Notes: a model not told the origin generated them from the letters alone. Shown: positions 9,304-20,439, counted from the stretch's first letter. The stretch: 64,000 bases of DNA from Myxocyprinus asiaticus (GCF_019703515.2 NC_059385.1:35537001-35601000), one strand, 5' to 3'. A program made the numbers and translations.

Positions 9304-11095
9304 TTGCCCACCCTAATCACTGGCCACCATTGCGGGCTTGCGGAGCAGCACGTTCCCCTGGGCTGTCTTCCAGGTGGGGTGCCTGCTCTGCCTTGCCGCG
9401 AACCACCCTGCCCGGGCACGGTAAGTCCAGTTGTCCCCCTGGTGCCGCTGTCACGGAGACTGGAGGCCTGGTTAGAGCTCTCCAGCCCCTCACGGTGGCT
9501 CATCAGGAGGATTCGCCTCAGCTACGCGATCCAGTTCGCCAGACACCCGCCCCGGTTCAGTGACATCCTCTCCACTACGGTGCAGGGCGAGGGTGCCTCC
9601 ATCCTTCGGGTGGAAGTTGCGACCCTTCTGGCGAAGGGAGCAATAGAGTCCGTCCCCGTAGTCGAGTTGCGCAAGGTCTTCTACAGCCCTTATTTTATCG
9701 TGCGCAAGAGAGGGGGAGGGTCGTGCCCAATCTTGGACCTGTGTGCCCTGAACAAGACCTTACACAGGCTTCCATTCAGGATGTTAACGCAGAAGCGCAT
9801 CCTGGCATCAGTACAACATCAGGATTGGTTCGCGGCCATCGACCTGAAGGATGCGTACATTCACGCATCGATCCTTCCTCGACACAGACCCTTTCTACGG
9901 TTTGCTTTTGAGGGACGAGCATACCAGTACAAGGTGCTCCCCTTCGGTCTGTCCCTGTCCCCTCGCGTCTTTACCAAGATCACAGAGGCTGCCCTGGCCC
10001 CGCTAAGGGAGAAGGGTATACGCATTCTCAATTATCTCGACAACTGCCTCATCCTAGCTCACTCGCGCGATCTATTGTGTGCACACAGGGATCTTGTGCT
10101 TCAACACCTTGACCAACTCGGGCTTCAGGTCAACTGGGAGAAGAGCAAGCTCTCCCCTGTGCAGAGCATCTCTTTTCTCGGTATGGAGTTGGACCCAGTC
10201 ACTCTCAGGGCATGTCTTATGACCGAACGTGCTCAGTCAGTGCTGACCTGCCTGAAAACCTTCAGGAAAAAGGTAGCAGCACCAGTGAAACAATTTCATT
10301 GGCTCCTGGGGCATATGGAATCCTCAGCAGCGGTTCTCCCCCTCGGGTTGATGCATATGAGACCGCTTCAGCACTGGCTACAGACTCGAGTCCCGAGGTG
10401 GGCATGGCACCATGGCACCCGGTGTGTGACCATCACGCCACAGTGCCATCAGACTTTCAGCCCTTGGTCTGACCTGCCGTTTCTACGGTCAGGTGTTCCC
10501 CTAGAGCAGGTCTCAAGGCACGTCATGGTCATGACAGATGCTTCAGACTTGGGCTGGGGCACCGTGTGCAACAGGCAGGCAGTGTCGGGGCTCTGGAAGG
10601 GGCCCTGACTCCAATGGCACATCAACTGCTTAGAGTTGCTGGCAGTATCGCTGGCCCTGAGGAGGCTCCGGCTATTGATTCAGGGCAAGAATGTGTTGGT
10701 CCAAACCGACAACACAGCGACCGTAGCATACATAAACTGCCAAGGCTGCGTACACTCACATAACATGTCGCAACTCGCCCACCACCTCCTCCTTTGGAGT
10801 CAGCAGACCTTGAAGTCTCTGCGAGCCACTCACCTTCCGGGCGCCCTCAACCGTGCAGCGGTTTGGGGAGGCACAGGTAGACCTCTTCGCCTCCCAAGAC
10901 TCCTCTCACTGCCCCCTGTGGTACTCCCTGTCCGAGGCCCCCCTCGGCACGGATGCATTGGTGCACAGTTGGCCTCAGGGGCTACGCAAGTATGCATTTC
11001 CTACTGTGAGCCTCATTGCACAGACTCTGTGCAAAGTCAGGGAGGATGAGCAGCAAGTCCTGTTTGTTGTGCCGTATTGGCCCAACCAGACTTGA
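9304..11095 (+). pseudogene. DIRS reverse transcriptase-RNase H
   Basis: A 434-codon frame from 9304 holds RT: RRIRLSYAIQFARHPPRF, FIVRKRGGGSCPILDLCALN, HQDWFAAIDLKDAYIHASI (first catalytic Asp), and LPFGLSLSPRVFTK. The active-site box reads NYLDN, where relatives have YLDD, so the second Asp is replaced by Asn. The GLMHMRPLQHWLQ connection follows. RNase H starts with VMTDASDLGWGTV, is cut by a TGA at 10606-10608, and continues in the same frame with LELLAVSLAL and VQTDNTATVAYIN. A frameshift near 10855 leads to the linker VDLFASQDSS...VREDEQQV, ended by a TGA at 11093-11095 where the minus copy has Trp. Inactive as it stands. Confidence 0.85.
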
Positions 11096-11215
11096 CTCTC
11101 GGATCTGATGCTCCTGACAGTAGCACCTCTCTGGCGCATTCCCCTGAGGCACCCATGGCCGGACCTCTGGAATCTCCACATCTGGCTTCTGGACCAGATG
11201 CGAAAGACCTAGCAG

Positions 11216-12163
11216 GTGGTAGACACGATCACTCAGGCCAGGGCCCCCTCTACGAGGCGGCTGTATGCCTTGAAGTGGCATCTTTTTGCTAACTGGTGTT
11301 CTTCCCATGGGGAAGACCCACAGAGATGCGCCATCGGGTCTGTGCTGTCTTTTCTTCAGGAAGGGCTGGAGAGACGGCTGTCTCCCTCTACCCTGAAAGT
11401 GTACGTGGCTGACATAGCAGCTCACCATGATACACTGGACGGCAATCCCTCACGACAGCGTGACCTGATCAACAGTTTCCTCAAAGGCACGAGGAGATTG
11501 AATCCTCCTAGACCGCACCTGATCCCCTCTTGGGATCTCTCTGTGGTCCTACCTGCCCTACAGAGAGCCCCATTTGAGCCCATGGAGCAGGCCGAGCTCA
11601 GCACTCTGTCTCTGAAGATGGCCCTCCTGGTGGCGCTCACTTCCATCAAGAGGGTGGGGGACCTGCAGGCGCTCTCTGTTACCAGCGAATGCCTGGAGTT
11701 TGGGCCGGCACACTCTCACGTTCCCACCACTCCTTTTCGGGACCAAGTGGTGAACCTGCAAGCGCTCCCTTCAGAGGAGGAAGACCCAGCCTTGTCATTA
11801 CTGTGTCCAGTTTGCGCCCTGCGCATCTATCTGGACCGCACGCAGAGCTTTAGATGCTCAGAGCAACTCTTTGTCTGTTTTGGAGGACAGCAGAAAGGGA
11901 AAGCTGTCTCCAAGCAGAGGTTGGTCCATTGGATTGTGGATGCCATTTCTCTCGCATACCAGTCTCAGGACTTGCCGTGCCCCTTGGAAGTCCAGGCGCA
12001 CTCCACTAGAGGTGTTGCATCCTCCTGGGCGCTGGCAATGGGGGCCTCTCTAGCAGACATATGCAGAGCTGAGGGTTGGGCTACGCCCAATATCTTTGCG
12101 AGGTTTTATAACCTACGCATAGACCCAGTTTCGACCCGAGTGTTACGCGGTAACAGCAGGTAG
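11216..12163 (+). CDS. DIRS tyrosine recombinase (full frame)
   Basis: This 315-residue frame encodes the integrase-replacing tyrosine recombinase of DIRS elements, which inserts circular element DNA. The N-terminal SAM-like arm carries VDTITQARAPSTRRLYALKW and SVLSFLQEGLERRLSPSTLK. The catalytic Arg lies in ALTSIKRVGDLQAL, the His-x-x-Arg box in VQAHSTRGVASSW, and the likely nucleophile Tyr in FARFYNLRID near the C terminus. Those are the expected family landmarks and the frame has no interruption, unlike the RT upstream. In these elements the recombinase is usually a separate or overlapping frame; here a TAG and TGA separate it from the RT frame. The ATG at 11216 is the first in-frame start; homology begins right there. 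Expression is doubtful because the element lacks its 5' promoter end. Confidence 0.8.
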   Translation: MVDTITQARAPSTRRLYALKWHLFANWCSSHGEDPQRCAIGSVLSFLQEGLERRLSPSTLKVYVADIAAHHDTLDGNPSRQRDLINSFLKGTRRLNPPRPHLIPSWDLSVVLPALQRAPFEPMEQAELSTLSLKMALLVALTSIKRVGDLQALSVTSECLEFGPAHSHVPTTPFRDQVVNLQALPSEEEDPALSLLCPVCALRIYLDRTQSFRCSEQLFVCFGGQQKGKAVSKQRLVHWIVDAISLAYQSQDLPCPLEVQAHSTRGVASSWALAMGASLADICRAEGWATPNIFARFYNLRIDPVSTRVLRGNSR

Positions 12164-12609
12164 ACCGGGTGGCTGGTTGAGTGTACCACTTGCATTGCGC
12201 CTTTTTTCAAAGGTGATAATGTGCGTCTTTTGTCCAAAACAGTTCCCCGTACCGGTGATGAACTCGGCGGAGGAGTAACGCCACTGGGCCCAGTACTCGT
12301 GGTATTCCCCTTTTCAGGTGAGCCCGTGTGCTTGGGCTCAGTGCTCCATGCGTGGTGATTCCCCTTTGGTATTCCCGTATGATGAGTTTCCACTGTTCAC
12401 TTAGGTGAAACCTGTGTTTCCCCTCGTCAGAGCTTTCTCTGTCTCGGCCACTGTGCTGTGTACCCTCTCTGTAGATAGGGTCCTCCTGTGGTATCATTCC
12501 ATATGTGTACTTCCCTGTTGGTAAGTCCATGTGAGGTATGCTCCACATGTTAACCTCTGTTAAGAGCACTTCCCAGCGCTATTATAGAAAGTGCTCGGCG
12601 GGAGATTGC
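12164..12609 (+). other. DIRS 3' non-coding tail
   Basis: No open frame of interest. The region lies between the recombinase stop and the first arm of the large inverted repeat. It is GC-moderate and contains several ATTCCC/GTTTCCC runs. I assign it to the element by position. Confidence 0.5.
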
Positions 12610-13456
12610 TTAACAGAAAATTAAGAAAGTCACTGCCGGTAGCCTACTTAGGTAAGTGCCCTCTCCCCCCTTAACGGGACAAGGGAGATGCCTTACCTAA
12701 CTCGCTGGAAGGTCACGACATGGTTGAGTGCTCGCTGCGAGGCACGCAGCAGCTTGCCCGTGTCCACTCTTCCGTGCCTCATGACACAGTTCAGCACCTG
12801 CAGCGTTTCCTATAGGATACCCTAGTGTCACTACATCGTCACAACGTCGAGTGAGTGACAGACAGGGAACATCTTGGTTACTGATGTAACCTCTGTTCCC
12901 TGATGGAGGGAACGAGACATTGTGTCCCTCCTGCCGTGGCGCTGAACCAGCCACTGTCATGGCCGGGACTCTCTATCGGCTCCTCAGCATAAATCTGAAT
13001 GAGTGATGCATGCCATCTCCTTTTATACCCGTATGCCTGGGGCGGAGAGTGGCATGCAAATTCCACTCGCCAATTTTCATTGGCCTTTTCTATTTTAAGC
13101 AAAGGTGATTGTGGCTCTCAAGATTTGAACACCTAGTGTCACTACATTGACACAACGTCTCGTTCCCTCCATCAGGGAACAGAGGTTACATCAGTAACCA
13201 AGACGTTTCTTTCTTCATCAAAACAGAATTTAAGACATTTAGGATTTCATTTCAGGCTTCCTCCTCTAAACAATGCAAGAGAATGTACTCCAAGTAAGAG
13301 TGGACATGGACAAGCTGCTGCGTGCCTCCCAGCGAGCACTCAACCATGTCATGACCTTCCAGCGAGTTAGGTAAGGTGTCTCCCTAATCCCATTGAGGAG
13401 GAGAGGGCACTTACCCAAGAAGGCTACCGGCGGTGCCTTTCTTAATTTGCTGTTAA
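12610..13456. repeat. Large inverted repeat at DIRS 3' end
   Basis: Two pairs of arms share nearly the same centre. The outer pair is 12610-12771 against 13296-13456, with landmarks CTCGCTGGAAGGTCA and GAGGCACGCAGCAGCTTG on one arm and their complements on the other. The inner pair is 12872-12926 against 13149-13203, 55 bases with about one mismatch, carrying TGATGTAACCTCTGTTCCC and GATGGAGGGAACGAGAC. DIRS elements are known to end in inverted terminal repeats with an internal complementary region; the inner pair fits that. The outer pair is extra and means that a second DIRS 3' tail lies in reverse beyond the end. Confidence 0.75.
13019..13027 (-). promoter_or_regulatory. TATA box of DIRS leader (inverted end)
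   Basis: The minus strand reads TATAAAAGG in the same context as at 4988-4996, with GCATGCCACTC and GAATTTGCATGCC upstream. It marks a DIRS leader in reverse orientation between the inner palindrome arms. Confidence 0.45.
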
Positions 13457-13959
13457 GGAGGCAGGAAGTGCGTCATTGTTTACATTGTTTTTTTATGATT
13501 ATTATTTGGAAATTATTAATATTATATTTTTTTTATATTGTTTTGAAATTGTTTTGGTTTGTGAACGGCACTTGGTCTGTGCTCTGTGCAAGTTTCTATT
13601 GTAAACAATGACACACTTCCTGCCTCCTCCTCCACGTGACGCGTGACCATACCAATGAGCTTACATCATCCCTCTCATGAGCGCACGTCACAGAGATGTA
13701 TGGAAGCAAACAGTTGTAGTTAAAAAGTATATAAGTAATGTTTTGTTTCTCAAAATAATCAATCGTTTGCATTCAGAAGAACTTTATTTGTCGACTGGAG
13801 TCATGTGGATTATTTTGATGCACCCTAAATAAGCATTTTGAACCATCAAAAATGGAGTACATTCACTTGCATTGTTTAGAGGAGGAGGCCTGAAATGAAA
13901 TCCTAAAAGTCTTCAATTCTGTTTTGATGAAGAAAGACACTCAGATACATCTTGGATGG
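13204..13959. repeat. Composite inverted repeat with hairpin core
   Basis: Arms 13205-13291 and 13853-13939 are inverted copies (TTTCTTCATCAAAACAGAAT, TCATTTCAGGC and TCCTCCTCTAAACAATGCAA on the first). Between them sit the reversed DIRS tail (13296-13456) and a second hairpin: GAGGCAGGAAGTG with TCATTGTTTACA at about 13456-13488, complementary to 13599-13630. The right arm continues into a MITE (GATACATCTTGGATGG) that was split by the L1/Tx1 insertion at 13960. No coding frame is credible. Confidence 0.6.
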
Positions 13960-14096
13960 AGTACAGGGGACGCCATGTGAGAAGCAGATGTGTGAGACAC
14001 GAGCTCTGCCAACTTTGCTAGCTTTTTGATTATTTTTATGTTATAATCTGGTGAGATTCGATACACCCAGTTACATACTTGCTCTCTGAGGTAAAC

Positions 14097-14941
14097 ATGG
14101 CAAAGAAGTCAAAATCCTCAGACTCTGGAGACATTAAAAGACACTTACGTGTTCAAGCTGAGGCCTCTGATGGGACTCGATTTGGACGGCAGATAAAATT
14201 CAGCGTCAACTGTCCAACATGTCGGTGATGCTGACGAAGGTTGTTGCTGACTTGGAGGATCTCGCTGTAATACGTCGATCGATTACGGCGATGGAAACAA
14301 AATTCTCTGAGTTGTTTACAAGAGTGACAGAAGTTGAAAAATGAATCGATTATCTTGAGTCATCGGAAAGGGAATTATCCGCTAATCCGCCCGTGTCCAA
14401 AACAGATTTGGAATTAATTTAGGAAAAACTGGAATATTTTGAAAATATGACCCAAAGGAATAACATACGAATTGTTGGAATTCCTGAGCATGAAGAGGGC
14501 AGAGACATGGTCAAATTCCTAGACGAGCTCTTCCCGAGTCTGCTCAACATAACAGGCCATAAACTGGAAATCGAGCGAGCCCACAGAGTGCCGGCTCGAA
14601 GATCTGGTGAGGAAGATAGGCCTCGATCCATTCTGGCCAAATTTCTGAGATCATCCGATAAAGATCTCGTGTTGCGCCAGGCGAGGAGCAAAGGGAAGCT
14701 TTCTTGGAAGAACCATAATATTTTCTTGTTCCCGGACTTTGCGAATTCGACAAGAGAGAAACACGATCGGTTCAAGGAATGTAAGAAACTCTTACATCAG
14801 AAAAAGAGCTCGTTTGCTCTGATGTTCCCGGCCAAACTGAGAATAGAAACGAAGAATGGTCGCAAATGGTCCAAAACAGGCACTCTCTTTCATAAATACA
14901 TTGGAGTAAGCCATTTGATGTTTCTTATATTGGTGGACTGA
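14097..14941 (+). pseudogene. LINE ORF1 RNA-binding protein (copy A)
   Basis: ORF1p of L1 elements coats the element RNA. The reading starts MAKKSKSSDSGDIKRHLRVQ at 14097 and breaks by about 14230. It resumes after a coiled-coil-like stretch, and from 14447 is open for 164 codons. This part has the RRM-like NNIRIVGIPEHEEGRDMV block and the C-terminal domain ERAHRVPARR, RSILAKFLRSSDKD, and FKECKKLLHQKKSSFALMFP with LRIETKNG. These are the standard L1 ORF1p landmarks. Copy B (28072-28579) has the same blocks. In-frame stops at 14342 (TGA) and about 14420 (TAG) prevent a single product. Confidence 0.8.
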
Positions 14942-15880
14942 CTCGTGGTTCAGTGACTCTATTATCTGAGGAAGCTGGGTGCCATTTTTGTTTCTTTTTG
15001 CGCTGGCTCTGCCTAGCGGCTGGAGTTTGTTTTGTGGCATGACTCCAAGAAACTTTTGCATTGACAGAAGATCTTTTTTACACTGAAGTTTCCGGCCAGA
15101 TCAAGAATGGACACTTTGGATGACTGCAAAATATCTACATGCTCACATAAAGGACGTCTTTTATGAAGTTGACGGGCTGAGTAAGTTATGGTGAATTTAT
15201 TTTTTTTTATTTTTTTTGCGGCCTCCGAGTTAGTTTGGCTCTTGATCATCCGAGGAACCGGGATGCCGGTTTTGTTTTTAGTGCTGGCTCCGCCTAGCAG
15301 CTGGAGCTTGTTCTGTTGAATATCACTCCTTTGGAACAGCTGTGGATAAATCTGTTTGTTCTTTGTGCTTATTCTTCCTGCTGGCTGGAGTATGTTTTGT
15401 TGAGTATTTTTACGGGACATTGGAATGATTATGTCATCCGCTGAACTCATAACAGCTGGTTCACTGAACAATTGCTTGTCTGTCCGAGGAAACTGAACGG
15501 CTTTATATCAGCTGGAGTTTATTTTGTGGAGGAAAACACCTTTGAGACGGTTCTGTGAATGAGTTTACATGTTTTTTCTGTTATTCTGCCTGTTGGATGG
15601 GGTCTGTTTTACAAAGTATTTTCTGTTATGTAATTTTGCCTTACAAAATTTGTATAGAAGAACCGGACTTGAGCAATCCGATGGCAAAGTTGTCACGGGG
15701 GCTCTCGCAGGTGTACATGGACTCATTGTCGTGCGCGGGGTTAATGCGCACGTTTTTCTTTTTTCTGTTTGTTTGGTTCGGGGGGGGGGGAGTTCGGGGT
15801 TTGATTGTTGCATTAATGGGGAATGTGGTCTGTATAATCTTGTTTTTGACACACAATTTATTTATTTTTATTACATCAAT

Positions 15881-18800
15881 ATGTCAAAATGTCAAGTGTT
15901 AATATGAATAAGTTGTCTCTCTCCACATAGAATGTGAATGGGTCGGGGCACCCCATAAAAAGAAGGAAGCTTATTTCTCTTCTTAAGCGTAAGAAATATG
16001 ATATAGTGTTTCATCAAGAAACACATCTTTCCCCGCAGGAAGCTGAAAAATTTGGGAAGATATGGGGTGGACATGTTTTCTTTAGTGCTGGCTCAAGTAA
16101 GAGCAGGGGAGTCATTATATTGGTAAATAAACATCTACAATTCAAATTGCTCAAACAGATTAATGATAAATTAGGAAGAGTCATTATTGTTTTAGCTGAA
16201 ATTCAGGGGCAAAGGCTTTTTTATAGATCTTGAAGGGATGTTGCAAGCCGCTGGCACCCCTCATGATATAATATTGGGAGGAGACTTTCATCTCTTGATG
16301 GACTCAGTCCTTGATCACAGTGAAGCAAAAGTGTGTAAGCCCACTAGAGCAACACTGACGCTTCACAGGATGTGTAAAAATCTTGGTCTTACAGATATTT
16401 GGGGACTTTTGAACCCATCTGGTAGGGACTATACATTTTATTCATCAGTCCATAAGATTTATTCTAGAATAGATTTATTTTTGATATCTAAGTCCCTCAT
16501 TTCATCTGTTGCGGATTGCTCAATTGGAAACATTTTAGTCTCGGATCACGCCCTGGTGAGTTTGGAGATGTTGCCACATACGGAGAAAAATAAATCATAT
16601 AGTTGGCGCTTTAATGTATCCCTTTTGCAAAATCCTGATTTCCAACAAATGTTAAAGACCGAAATCAATGTTTATATGGAGACCAACTGGTCCTCAGTAT
16701 CCTCTGTGGGCATGGCTTGGGAGGCACTTAAGGCAGTTCTTAGGGGTCGGATCATACAATCCAAAGCACGAGAATTTGTGGAGTTGGAAGAGAATATTAA
16801 AAGTGCAGAGGCAGAGCTGAAGCGCAGAATTTTGTCTGATGGCCTCAGAGAATTGACTAGACTGAAATACAGATATAATGCTATTTTGTCGTGGAAAGTG
16901 GAATTTTGGTTATTCAGGGCAAGACAGTCATACTTTGAGTCAGGGGACAAAGCAGGGAAGCTTTTGGCTAGATATATAAAGCAGAGAGAGTCTTTTTCTA
17001 CCATTCCCTCAGTGAAATCTGCTGGTGGTGAAATATTTACCACTGATAATAATAATGCTTTTAAAGAATTCTATATTGATCTTTATAGTTCTATGTCTTC
17101 GTCTACTGATGAAGATATTAGAAACTTTGTGGAACCATTAAAACTTCCTAAACTGACGACTGAGCAAAGAAATTGTCTTGATTCTGAGATAAACTTGGAA
17201 GAACTTGATGAGGTAATTAAGGCCTTACCTACAGGCAAAGCTCCAGGGCCAGATGGTTTTGCTGCTGAATTGTTTAGATCTTATGATACAGAACTGGCTC
17301 CACTTTTGTTAGAAGTTTATACAGAATTATTAAAGAACAGAAAGCTTCCTCCAACCAAGACACAAGGCCGGATCAGTCTGATTCTTAAAAAGGACAAAGA
17401 TCTGTGTGTGTGTAAAAGTTACCGACCAATTTCTCTGATCCAGCTAGATGTAAAAATTTTGTCCAAAATTTTGGCTAATCGTTTAAATATGGTTATGACA
17501 TCTCTTATACATATAGATCAGTTGGGGTTTATTCGGGGCTGCAGCTCTTCTGATAACATCAGGCGTTTCATTAATATCATGTGGTCAGTAGCGAATGATC
17601 AGTCTCCGGTCACTGCCATTTCACTTGACGCCGAAAAGGCGTTTGATATGGTAGAATGGGATTATCTTTTTAAGATTTTAGAAATGTATGGGTTCGGGAG
17701 TACATTCATTGGTTGGATTAAATTACTTTATAGACACCCTGTTGCAGTGGTACAAACAAATGGACTAATTTCAGATTATTTTACTCTGGATAGGGGCACT
17801 CGGCAGGGTTGCCTTCTTTCCCCATTATTGTTTTGTCTTGCCCTGGAACCATTAGCAGCCGCGATAAGAAAGGAGGATGATTTTCCAGGGGTGGAGGCGG
17901 GAGGTATGGCGCATAAGCTTTTGCTTTACACAGATGATATTTTATTATTCGTCTCTGACCCCACTAGATCTATGCCTGCCCTCCACAGAATTATTAATTC
18001 CTTTTCCAAGTTCTTGGGATACAAAGTCAATTGGTCTAAATCCGAAGCTTTGTCTCTGACAGCATACTGCCCAGTAATGGCTTTCCAGCCAGGCGCCTTT
18101 CAGTAGCCCAAACAGGGCATTAAGTATTTGGGGATTTTATTCCCAGCAAATTTGTCTGATTTAGTTAGAGTTAATTTTGACCCTTTAATAAAAAGGTTTT
18201 CGAGCGATGTGGACAGATGGGCTTCATTACATTTATCGATGATTGGGAAGATTAATGTTATTAAAATGAATTGTATTCCAAAATTCAATTACTTGCTACA
18301 GTCTCTTCCTGTAGATGTCCACCTCTCTTATTTTAAGCAATTTGATAGCATAGCGAAGTCCTTCATTTGGAATAGTAAACGTCCCAGACTACATTCCAAC
18401 AAATTACATAGGCCGATTGACAAAGGTGGGTTAGGCTTACCCAAGATTTTGTGTTATTATAACGTGCATTTGGCTCATTGGTCGCTTCCACCTGAAAGAG
18501 CCCCTCCCTGGTTTTCGATTGAACAGGAAGTCCTTGCCCCTATTTCAGCATTGCAAAGTCTTTCTATTAAACTAACCGGAGAAGTTAAGTCACACCCCAT
18601 TATTTCACATTTGCACATGATTTGGACAAGAGTGGCCAGAGTAATTAATTTGGACATTTATTTAAATGTTGCCTCAAGCATATGGCTGAACCCAAAATTA
18701 TGTATCAATAAGTCCCCTTTCTGTTGGTCAGAGTGGATTGTGAGAGGGGTTGTTACACTCGGCGACCTGTATGAGAGTGGAGTGTTGAGATCTTTTGAGA

Positions 18801-19620
18801 ATCTGGGTCATCACTTTGGGATTCCCAGATCACAGTTTTATAGGTAATTACAGCTGCGCCACATGCTCTGTACTATTTTTGGGAGTAGCACACCCCCCCC
18901 CCTAAAGCGGCAGATGCTTTGGGAGAGGTGATTACTGCTTTTGGAAAAGGTCATGAGGCATCAGTGTATTACTCTCTGCTGGTTCGGAGTCTGGGGGATG
19001 GAGTTTTAGCTTCTATCAAGAGATTATGGGAAAAAGATTTGAATTTGGTATTGGAGGAGGAAGTGTGGACTGGATATCTAAAAAATGTCAACTCTGCATC
19101 TAGAGATGCAAGGGTTCGCCTTATGCAATATAAGATTCTATAAAGATTTTACTGGACCCCCTCTAGATTATATAGGCTTCGTCTTAAAGACACACCCAAC
19201 TGCTGGCATTGTCAATCAGAAGTTGGAGACACAACTCATGCCTTTTGGGGGTGTGTTAAGATTCAAGATTTTTGGATGAAGGTGCAGAGCTATTTGTTTG
19301 ATGTTTTGAGCACTCAAGTTTTGCTTTGCCCCAGACTTTGTATTTTGGGTGACAGAGCTGTCATAAATTTGGGGGACAAATTTATAAAAAATTGGGTTTT
19401 AACAAGTGTTATGATTGGCAGACAAGTCATTTTAAGGGGTTGGAAGTCCGACGGAGCGCCATCATTTCTAGAGTGGTGTACAGAGATGGGGAGGGTGGCA
19501 GCGTTTGAAGAAGGGGTATCTAGAGGATTGGGTAATTTGGACTTGTTTATGGGAAAATGGGGCAAATATTTGGCATTTTTGGAGGGCTCTCGGGGAGGGA
19601 CAGTGGAGAGAGAGATGTAG
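15881..19620 (+). pseudogene. LINE ORF2 endonuclease-RT (copy A)
   Basis: ORF2p nicks DNA and reverse-transcribes the element. The endonuclease begins near 15881-15934; blocks are QETHLSPQEAEKFG, GGHVFFSAGSSKSRGV and GGDFHLLMDSVLD, but part of the domain is missing at about 16225, where the frame changes. SRIDLFLIS and VSDHALVSLEM complete it. A 622-codon frame (16238-18106) carries RT: KALPTGKAPGPDGF, RPISLIQLDVKIL, SLDAEKAFDMVEWDY, GTRQGCLLSPLLF and YTDDILLF (both Asp residues present). A TAG at 18104-18106 replaces a Trp codon; the thumb follows from 18128. The C terminus ends with a C-x2-C/H/C zinc module, CWHCQSE...HAFWGC, at about 19200-19255. Further stops are at 18844 and 19141. Confidence 0.85.
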
Positions 19621-19815
19621 AGTTTATGTGTGTGAATAATTATATTTTATTAATTATTTTATTTTTTAATATTTCTTTTTGTGTGTCTATATGTGGGACC
19701 ACTGGGATGTTGTTTTGGGTGGGGGTAGTAATAGAGGGGGTTAAGTATTGATTCTGTTTGTATATGTTCTTGCTTGTATGTGTTAATATAGGAATCAATA
19801 AAAAATGTTAATAGA

Positions 19816-19889
19816 AGATACATCTTAGATGGCCTGTGGGTGAGTAAATTATCAGCAAATTTTCATTTTTGTGTGAACTATTCCTTTAA
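19816..19889 (+). mobile_element. MITE right half after LINE insertion
   Basis: It reads CATCTTAGATGGCCTGTGGG, TGAGTAAATTATCAGC and GTGAACTATTCCTTTAAG. It is the continuation of the MITE whose left part is at 13853-13959. Confidence 0.6.
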
Positions 19890-20315
19890 GTACTGTGGAG
19901 CTAGACCATTCAAAGCTTTGTATGTAGTTAACAGAATTTTACAATTAATACAAAGTTTAACTGGTAGCCAATGTAATGACAATAAAATGGGGCTAATATG
20001 ATCATATTTCTTGGATCTAGTCAGCACTCTGGTAGCTGCAATTGAAGTTTATTAATTTCTTGCTGGACATCCTCCCAGTAATACATTACAATAATCTAGT
20101 CTTGAGGTCATGATCACATGAATTTGTTTTTCAGCATCAGCAACAGAGAGCATGTGTCGCAATATTTCTTAGGTGGAAGAATGCTGTTCAACAAACATTG
20201 GAAATTTGGTTTTCAAAGGACAGATTGGTATAAAATATAACACCTAAGTTCTTTGCTGTAAAAGACGATGTAACAGTACATCCATCAAGAGTCAAATTAT
20301 ACATCATGTTTATAT
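19890..20315 (-). pseudogene. L2-type LINE RT C-terminal fragment
   Basis: On the minus strand one reads LTLDGCTVTSSFTAKNLGVI, TNLSFENQISNVC, then, through frame breaks, HLRNIA, and downstream HFIVITLAT and the NSVNYIQSFEW block. This is the part after the YADD box in L2 elements (compare the better frame at 24657-25430). It stops at a TA microsatellite. No catalytic residues remain. Confidence 0.65.
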
Positions 20316-20340
20316 TTATATTTATATAAGTATAATTTAT

Positions 20341-20342
20341 AT

Positions 20343-20419
<77 letters not shown>

Positions 20420-20439
20420 TACATACATACATACATAAA
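20341..20439. repeat. (TA)n-(CA)n-(CATA)n microsatellite
   Basis: About 60 bases of uninterrupted TA, then ACACACAC and four CATA units. It borders the end of a Tc1-type element, which inserts at TA. Confidence 0.9.

Larger units (their letters stand above)
8897..13203 (+). mobile_element. DIRS-type retrotransposon, plus strand
   Basis: From about 8897 the plus strand carries the gag/pol junction region, RT with RNase H (9304-11095), a full tyrosine recombinase frame (11216-12163), a non-coding tail, and an inverted-repeat end (12822-13203). The 5' terminal repeat and most of gag are missing: the left end is a blunt junction with a CR1/L2-group LINE. It is the better preserved of the two DIRS copies and shows the RNase H domain and recombinase core that the minus-strand copy has lost. 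Confidence 0.8.
13960..19815 (+). mobile_element. L1/Tx1-group LINE copy A, near full length
   Basis: The unit has a 5' leader, ORF1, ORF2 and a 3' end with AATCAATAAAAAATG. It is bounded by a 17-bp target duplication, AGATACATCTT(G/A)GATGG, at 13943-13959 and 19816-19832, with one mismatch. Both flanks belong to one MITE, which shows that the whole 5.9-kb stretch is a single insertion. Several stops and frameshifts show that it is old. Confidence 0.85.

Noticed and set aside
15555..15902. Overlapping frames of about 112 codons between LINE ORF1 and ORF2
   Set aside because: Non-coding inter-ORF region of the L1/Tx1 element; copy B is not conserved in these frames.
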